A stretch of 64,000 nt of DNA from contig JBAKBP010007687.1 in the NCBI GenBank assembly GCA_037953745.1, positions 1 to 64,000 of the forward strand, given 5' to 3'. A program made the translations under genes and the position numbers. The first letter of the stretch is position 1; each line of letters starts with the position of its first letter. Shown here in pieces: positions 57,954 through 64,000 of this stretch. Origin of the DNA: Lithodes maja. Taxonomy: Eukaryota; Arthropoda; Malacostraca; Decapoda; Lithodidae. The notes beneath the pieces were generated by a model, which saw only the letters and a program-made list of their open reading frames with translations, was not told the DNA's origin and did not search any database.

Positions 57954-58534
57954 GTACGATAAATGCAAGCAAAATTGAACAGAGGATAAAGAAGGGAGGT
58001 GTAGAGAAGTAATATACAAATCATTATACTGTAAAAGCAATACAATACATCAAGTTGTATGGAGAACTGGCAGTGAGTAGGATTGCTATGTAAAGAAAGC
58101 CGAATATTTTATTTTCAATAGTTCAACCCACTATCCATAAACTACATAACAGAGTGTGGACCTACAAGCCCTGTTTACTTATACAAGGACAACAGAAATA
58201 TTCAAACATCGAACTCATTCCTATATAATGACACCAGTTTGTTCGATGCTAGTATTGTTTCGACCCTGTATAAACGAATTTTGAGGATATATACGTATTA
58301 CTAGTGTATCAATAAGATAAGGAGAGGTAAAAGAAGAATCTGTTACCAAATAATTTCGTTACAGGAATTAATGTTATTAGTGACAATATAAAAATATCAA
58401 CATTAAACGAACATGCTACAAATTTTGGCCCTTGACTTTCATTCGTATCCTAGTCATCTATTTTGCACCTCACCAAATAGTACCTCTATAACTATCCCAC
58501 TCGCACATACCTACTCTCATTACCGCACTTACCT
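57222..58534. other. Intergenic DNA with large CA/TA microsatellite
   Basis: A compound (CA)n/(CATA)n tract at about 57749-57877 followed by (TA)n to 57951. No gene recognised elsewhere. Confidence 0.7.
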
Positions 58535-58565
58535 TTGGATACCTTTGGATGTGTTCGCCGCTCTT

Positions 58566-59893
58566 CTAGCGGCACCAAGGAGCGCGACGCCCCTCGTTAT
58601 GGGTGGTGATTTGGTGCAGTAGACTGTTTGAAGCGACAGCTCGCTCCCTTGTGAGGATGGGCTCGTCTGGCACTTTTTGCAGTTCGACATCTAGGGCTCT
58701 CTTGAAGTTGTCTAACGAGATGTCCCTCATGTCTCTTACTCGCCGTGGGAGTTTGTTGAAGAGACGTGGGCCTCTGTGTGATAACCAGCCCTCTCGCAGA
58801 GAGCCCATAGCACCCCTGTTATTCATCCGGGGGATTTCGCATTCCCAGCCTCTCCTATCACTGAATTTCATGACTATCGGAGTATGTAGGTTTGGTACTA
58901 AACCCTCTGCGATTTTCCACGTGTAAATTATTAGGTAACGTTCTCTTCTACGTTCCAGTGAGTACAGATTCAGTGCTCTTAAACGCTCCCAATAGTGTAG
59001 ATGTTTTATCGAACTTATATGCGAAGTGAAATTTCTTTGTACACTCTCTACGTCATTTATTTCACCTGCTTTGTATGGGGATGTTAATACGCTACAGTAT
59101 TCAAGCCGCGGTAGCACTAGAGATTTGAAGAGCGTTATCATAGGCAATTCACCGCGTGTTTTAAAAGTACGCAGAATCCAACCCGTTAGACGTTTCGCAG
59201 CCGCCACTTTGACCTGGTTATGTACTTTGAAACCCATATTTTCAGACATTAATACCCCAAGGTCTTTCACACTGTCTTTCCGTTCTATTATGTGGTTAGA
59301 TTCTGTTAAGTAATTTGTAATTTCTTTAACACCATTATTATCTCCGTACCGTATTAATTGGAATTTTTCCTCATTGAATTGCATGTTGTTTTCCCTGGTC
59401 CACTGGAACACTACATTCATGTCTTCCTGCAGTCGGCCAGTATCCTCTTGTGTGTTTACTATCTTGCTTAATTTTGTGTCATCAGCAAAAGACGACACCG
59501 TACTGTGTCTGGTGTTGGTATCTATGTCGCAAATTAGTATGAGGAACAGAAGGGGCACTAGCACTGTTCCTTGGGGCACTGAGCTTTTGACATCCGAAGG
59601 CTCAGAAGTGACTTGGTTTACTGCTACCGATTGTTTTCGGTTTACGAGGAAATTGTATATCCACCGTCCGATTTTCCCAGTTATACCTTTTGCTTTCAGT
59701 TTGTGGGCTATTATACCATGGTCACATTAATTTTATCAAATGCCTTAGCAAAATCGGTGTAAATGACATCCACGTTTTTCTTTTCTTCTAGCGCTTTAAG
59801 AATTTTGTCATAGTGTTCCAAAAGTTGTGAGAGACATGATCTTCCTGCTCTGAACCCATGTTGACCAGTGTTGTGTAGTTCATTTGTCTCCAT
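58566..59893 (-). pseudogene. LINE ORF2, RT palm to C-terminus (frameshifted)
   Basis: The upper piece (59893-59711) reads TGQHGFRAGRSCLSQLLEHY and VIYTDFAKAFDKI, including the first catalytic Asp. Near 59728 the frame breaks, losing continuity before PQGTVLVPLLFLI. The lower piece (59579-58566) has SSFADDTKL (catalytic ADD), NEEKFQLIRYG, VKDLGVLMS, LVLPRLEYCSVL, LERRRERYLIIYTWKI and NKLPRRVRDM, running to WCR-stop. Catalytic residues are kept, but at least two frameshifts disable this copy. Confidence 0.8.
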
Positions 59894-61599
59894 GAATGTT
59901 GAAATTTTGCTTCGCAGGACTCGCTCGAAAACTTGATGTGAGAGGTTAGAGCTACCGGGCGGTAGTTTTTTGGTAGTGCTTTACTCCCTCCTTTATGCAG
60001 GGGGGCAATTATTGCGTTTTTCAAGCTATCTGGTATGTCACCAGTGTCTAGACTCCTTCTCCACATTATAGCCAGGGGTTTTGAGAGGTTTTCCTTACAG
60101 TTTTTCATTAGGATCGAATTCCATGAGTCCGGGCCTGGTGCCGAGTGGGATGGCATGTTGGAAATGGCCTCTTCTATGTCTTTTGGACCGAAATCAATAT
60201 CCAGCATCTGAGGGGTTTCCGTGGGGGAGGTTTCCATGAAAAATATATTTTGGTCTCTGATGACTTTTGTTTCATCAGGCTCACTGAATGCCATTTCATA
60301 CTGCCTGCTTAAGAGTTCGCTCATTTCCTTTTTGTCCCCTGTGAAAGAGCCGTCCCCTTTGCTCAGTGGGCCGATGTTTGATGTTGTTTTAGCCTTTTGT
60401 TTGGCGTATGAAAAGAAGTATTTGGAATTTTCCTTTATACCTGCAATAGCTTTCCTCTCCTCTTCCATATGTTGTAGTTCATATGATATTCTTAGCCTTT
60501 GTTCAATTTCCACAATTTCTCTATCTATTTCGACCTTTTGCCTATCCTGTAGATTTTGATGTGTGCATCTTTGTGTGAGTAATTTTCTTCTTCTGTACAG
60601 CCTCCTCCTTTCCCGATCTTGTTTGCTTCTTCGTTTTGTTTGTTTTGCAGGTATATGGTGGCTACAGATTTGGGTCATGGTTTCTGTTATTAAGACTAGA
60701 CATTCCGCTGGTGTCAGGTTATCCATTAAATCTTCCCAGTCTATTTCCTCCATTTCTTGATTTACCTCTTCCCACCTAATGTTTTTGTTATTGAAGTTAA
60801 ATTTACTGAAGGGGCCGGTTTTTGTTCTCGATTCTGAGGTTGTCTGTACACTTTCTAAGGTTGTTTTGATCTCAATTAATTTATGATCTGAGTATGTTGT
60901 GTCCGATATGTTAATGCTGTGTACTAGAGAGTCGTTGTTAGTGAAGACCAGGTCTAAGATATTGTTTTCCCGTGTGGGTTCAGCAATATGTTGGGTAAGA
61001 CTAAAAAAATCACAAAGTTCAAAAAGCTCTCTCGTATTAGTATTTGCTTCTCCGGTGTTATTTGCCACTAACTGGTTTTCTAGTTGTCTCCATTTAATGT
61101 TTGGTAGGTTAAAGTCTCCTAGCCATATAATATTTGGTGTTGGGTTCCCCAGGGTTTCCACTTCTGATTTTATTTTGTTGAGCTGGGTTTTGAATTCTTC
61201 TCGGGATGAGTCTGGAGGCCTGTATGTAACAATAACTGCTAAATTTAGGGATTCTATTTTAACTCCAAGTATTTCCACCACTTCATTACTGTTATTTAGG
61301 AATTCAGTACATATCAGTGAGTTATGTATGTACAAGGCTACATCTCCATGTGATATATGCGTTCTGTCCGCCCTATGTAGGTTGTAACCAGGAATCCATA
61401 CCTCACTATCTTCCTGATCTTTAATGTGAGTTTCTGTGAGAGCCGCAAATATAGCGTTTCCTTCTTCTAGCAGGCCCCTAATAAATGGTACTTTGTTCGT
61501 GGTTCTATTTTTTAGGCCTTGGATATTTGCAAACAAGATTGGGGAGGGATTGTTTGGAGTACTATGTGTACCTAATAGTCTTCGGGATGTATTGGCCAC
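59788..61599 (-). pseudogene. LINE ORF2, endonuclease and RT N-terminal part
   Basis: APE-type endonuclease followed by the start of RT. The endonuclease shows FANIQGLKNR (Asn), LTETHIKD (catalytic Glu), VTYRPPDSS, WLGDFNLPNIKW and TTYSDHKLI. A basic, Arg-rich linker follows (KRRSKQDRERRRLYRRRK). RT begins with SAPGPDSWNSILMKN and PLHKGGSKALPKNYRPVALTS; just after this, near 59940, the frame is lost and the rest of RT continues in the ORF pieces below. The true start is probably upstream of the Met at 61599, because the frame is open further 5'. Confidence 0.85.
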
Positions 61600-61720
61600 T
61601 CTTGGGAGGCCAGGAGGTGCTCTAGGTGTTCTATGTGCTCTTCCATCTCCCTCAGTCTCTTCATCTTCATCTGCCCTTTCCCTCCTTGCCTTTTTCCTCT
61701 GTCTCGTCCTCGCATAGCTT

Positions 61721-62917
61721 CTCTCTCATACCTTTCTTAAGCTTCTATCTCTCACTCCCATCTTCACTGCAAAACACTCGTGTCTTTACTGTCTACTAAT
61801 AAAATCTATGAAATACTGAACGTGACACCCGCTAAGTATCTGAAATTTATCAGTATGGTTTTAATCTTTTTTGGCTAATGGTATAATGTAAAACTCATGA
61901 AAGTAACTTGCAAAGGATTATACTGTGTTTTAAATTAGCTTTTGTTTTCTTATTCAATCAAGTGTTCTTTAGTTAGCTTCAAAAATATACAAATACATAC
62001 ATTAATGTATTAATAAAAAAGTTGGTACCATGTATAACACTAATCTGATTACATAATTGAACCCTTGATCTTTTTGACATGTGTCAACAGTTATATTCTG
62101 GCTTGTATTAGACAATTATTGTCAGCTTTAGGAGGCGTTATGGAAGGTAAAGGAGTTGGATATATATTAATTAACCCTCTGACTTCCAAAATTCTTTCTA
62201 AAAGTTAGAGATCTACAGTAAGAACTATAGGATCTCCATCTAGTCTGAATAAAACCGCTTAATGATAGCCAAAATATAACTGACTAGTGCGTCTTTGAAT
62301 ACTGAAAAAGTTAGTTACAATTTATCTTACAAACATCTCTACTTGATTGTTCTTGAGTACTTAACATATATATAATTGTCTATAAACTTCCTGATGCCAT
62401 AATATGGTAGGTTTAAAAATCAATATCATAATTACAAAAATGAAATACATTTTTGTTTAATATATACCTCATCCCCTTCGACATATTATGTTAAGTAGAA
62501 CCAGTAACCGCGGCCTGGTGCACACAGAAGCCAAAGCTGCAATTGACCTATTGAAATGATGGAGTGTCTGTGAAATATGGAGCAAAGGAATAAGATCAAT
62601 AGGAATTTGGGGTGTCTTGTAAATGTCAGGGAGCATAGACGATCGTGGCGTGCTGCTTACCAGGCATCCACCAGTCAATCCACTCGATATTATAGCCTAC
62701 CATTGAATTTGAGTACCTGTGTATTTTACTATCTAGTAATACTGTACTGTAATATTCGATGCTTTGTGTTGAATTTTTCCTAGTCTTCTTATGCGTTTAG
62801 CCAAGTCTTTCTGCCTGTTTATCTGCAATAGGTTTACATATATCTCCATCTATAAGCATATATATATAACTCTCCAAAAACTATAACATAACACATCAAA
62901 AGAGATTGGATGTTATA

Positions 62918-62971
<54 letters not shown>

Positions 62972-63039
62972 CCTACTATACAGTCGGTGTTTCAATTAAA
63001 CTTTTACCCAAATGTTATCTAGGAAGAGTGATAAGATGG
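61721..63039. other. AT-rich intergenic stretch with (GT)n
   Basis: (GT)n at about 62921-62969. A TTAACCCTCTGACTTCC end-like sequence at about 62170 has no partner. No gene recognised. Confidence 0.55.
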
Positions 63040-63570
63040 GACGCAGGTGTAGAAATGAAGGAACGACAGAGAGTATGTGAAGGAAGGAAAGTTTTTGGAG
63101 CAATGGGAAGGTGAGAAATCTTGGAATGAAAGATAAAAGTGCAATGTATCAAGGGATAATTGTACCAACAGTGATGTATGGGGCTGAAACAGGGTTTTTG
63201 AAGGCGCAAGAGAAAAGAGAGTTGGGTGTGATGGAAGATGATCTGCTTGAGGAGTATGTGTGGAGTAATGCATAGAGACAGATTGAGGAATGAAGAGATA
63301 CATAGGAGAGTGGGACAACAGCAACCCATATCGTCTAGAGTGGACAGAAGGGTGCTATGCTGTAATGGACATGTTGAACGAAAGGGAGATGAAAGGCATA
63401 CAAAGAGAATGCATGAGTCAGAAACAAGGGGAAATAGAGAGAGAGGAAGACCTCGGATGAGATGGAGAGAGGGTGTAATACTAGCGTTGGAATGTAGGGA
63501 GATGACTGAAGAACAGGCAAGAGAAGTGGTAGTGAATACGAATGAATGGAGAATGCTTGTGAATAGATGA
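63040..63570 (+). pseudogene. LINE RT C-terminal fragment (different family)
   Basis: Plus strand. The first frame gives VEMKERQRVCEGRKVFGAMGR; after a shift near 63108 a second frame gives GIIVPTVMYGAETGFLKAQE and KRELGVME; after another near 63237 the first frame resumes with CLRSMCGVMHRDRLRNEEIH, LCCNGHVERKGDERHTKRM and RERGRPRMRWREGV, ending NEWRMLVNR-stop. This LRSMCGV...GHVER...RGRPR..W series is a common C-terminus of crustacean and vertebrate LINE RTs. The 5' part is missing. Confidence 0.75.
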
Positions 63571-63682
63571 GCAATAACGCGGCAATAGGGAGAGGAGGTC
63601 GGGCACCAGTTAGACTGGATAATAGTCCATCAGGCGCCTGGCCCAGGGAGCCGGTTTATGTTGTTTATACTGTATGTATAGG

Positions 63683-63740
<58 letters not shown>

Positions 63741-64000
63741 ATATAGTTTTGATTTGTTTTCCCTGTTTGGGCTCTGTCTCGATTCGGCCACCCCAAGCTA
63801 TGGGGTCAGTGACTGGGTATATACATACTGTATATATATACTGTATATACATTTTGAATGCTTTTGACAAAATTATGTACAGGTAGTCTACGTTTCAATT
63901 ACGTTAAAGGCATCATTTGGTACAGTCAGAGTAAAAACGATACTACCCACACAAACTATGCTGTATTACCGAAGATCTATTGAGTGTCTTGATTTTTCCC
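63571..64000. other. Terminal stretch with (TA)n microsatellite
   Basis: (TA)n at about 63683-63737, then TATATATACTGTATATAC near 63830-63850. AGTTAGACTGGATAATAGTCCA just before may be the LINE 3' untranslated region. No gene recognised. Confidence 0.6.

Larger units (their letters stand above)
58535..61720 (-). mobile_element. Near full-length LINE (CR1/jockey group), frameshifted
   Basis: Minus-strand non-LTR retrotransposon. At the 5' side (about 61700-61610) another frame reads MKMKRLREMEEHIEHLEHLL...HPEDY-stop, a coiled-coil tail consistent with the end of ORF1 overlapping the start of ORF2. ORF2 follows with endonuclease and RT. The 3' end is at about 58535, where a 10-base unit ATCCAAAGGT (minus strand) is repeated twice, a short-tandem 3' terminus as in CR1-type LINEs. 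No LTRs or poly-A. Confidence 0.75.

Noticed and set aside
57723..58045. Cys/Val and Ile/Tyr-rich frames on the minus strand
   Set aside because: Translation of CA and TA repeats, not genes.

Overview
This 64 kb window is a transposon-dominated piece of an invertebrate nuclear genome. No host gene could be recognised. The likely source is an arthropod, possibly a decapod crustacean (inference). The reasons are: AT-rich DNA full of long (TA)n, (CA)n, (GA)n and compound microsatellites; one block of the arthropod telomere motif TTAGG/CCTAA; jockey/CR1-group LINE fragments; tRNA-derived SINEs; and many TTAA-flanked piggyBac-type elements.

Layout. 1-5.6 kb: old dispersed repeats, two small TTAA elements and a LINE 3' fragment. 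5.68-23.76 kb: one large minus-strand LTR retrotransposon (call it G) whose surviving domains run gag - protease - integrase - reverse transcriptase - RNase H. Integrase before RT is the Gmr1-like arrangement, not the usual Ty3/gypsy order. G is decayed and has been hit repeatedly: a hAT-like element in its left LTR (itself holding a TTAA MITE), a second 8.7 kb LTR element (call it A, 11.895-20.612 kb) inside the capsid coding region, and a TTAA MITE in its right LTR. A in turn carries a TTAA element in its leader and a hairpin element with a telomere-like core near its 3' end. 23.8-32.7 kb: further TTAA elements, LINE pieces and a degenerate proline-rich ORF. 32.736-36.856 kb: a complete piggyBac element with TTAA ends and an intact 968-residue transposase. 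38.148-46.284 kb: a young LTR element (call it B) with two indistinguishable 1849-bp LTRs and one open 1193-codon gag-protease ORF. B is a relative of A, and both have lost the RT catalytic core and integrase. 46.3-58.5 kb: LINE 3' ends, a GC-rich 1.45 kb inverted-repeat transposon inserted in a tRNA-type SINE, a fold-back element, a perfect 37-bp-arm palindrome and many microsatellites. 58.5-61.7 kb: a nearly full-length but frameshifted jockey/CR1-group LINE ORF2. 63.0-63.6 kb: the C-terminal end of another LINE.

How they work together: the piggyBac transposase is the only complete-looking transposition enzyme here and is a possible, unproven, source for some TTAA MITEs. A and B keep gag and protease but carry a rearranged middle region and no usable RT or integrase. 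They look like members of a coding but non-autonomous family that must borrow enzymes from a related autonomous Gmr1-like element. The most unusual signals are that shared scrambled region, the Gmr1-type domain order, the long N-terminal extension of the piggyBac transposase and the telomere-core hairpin element. All homology statements come from reading motifs; no search was run.
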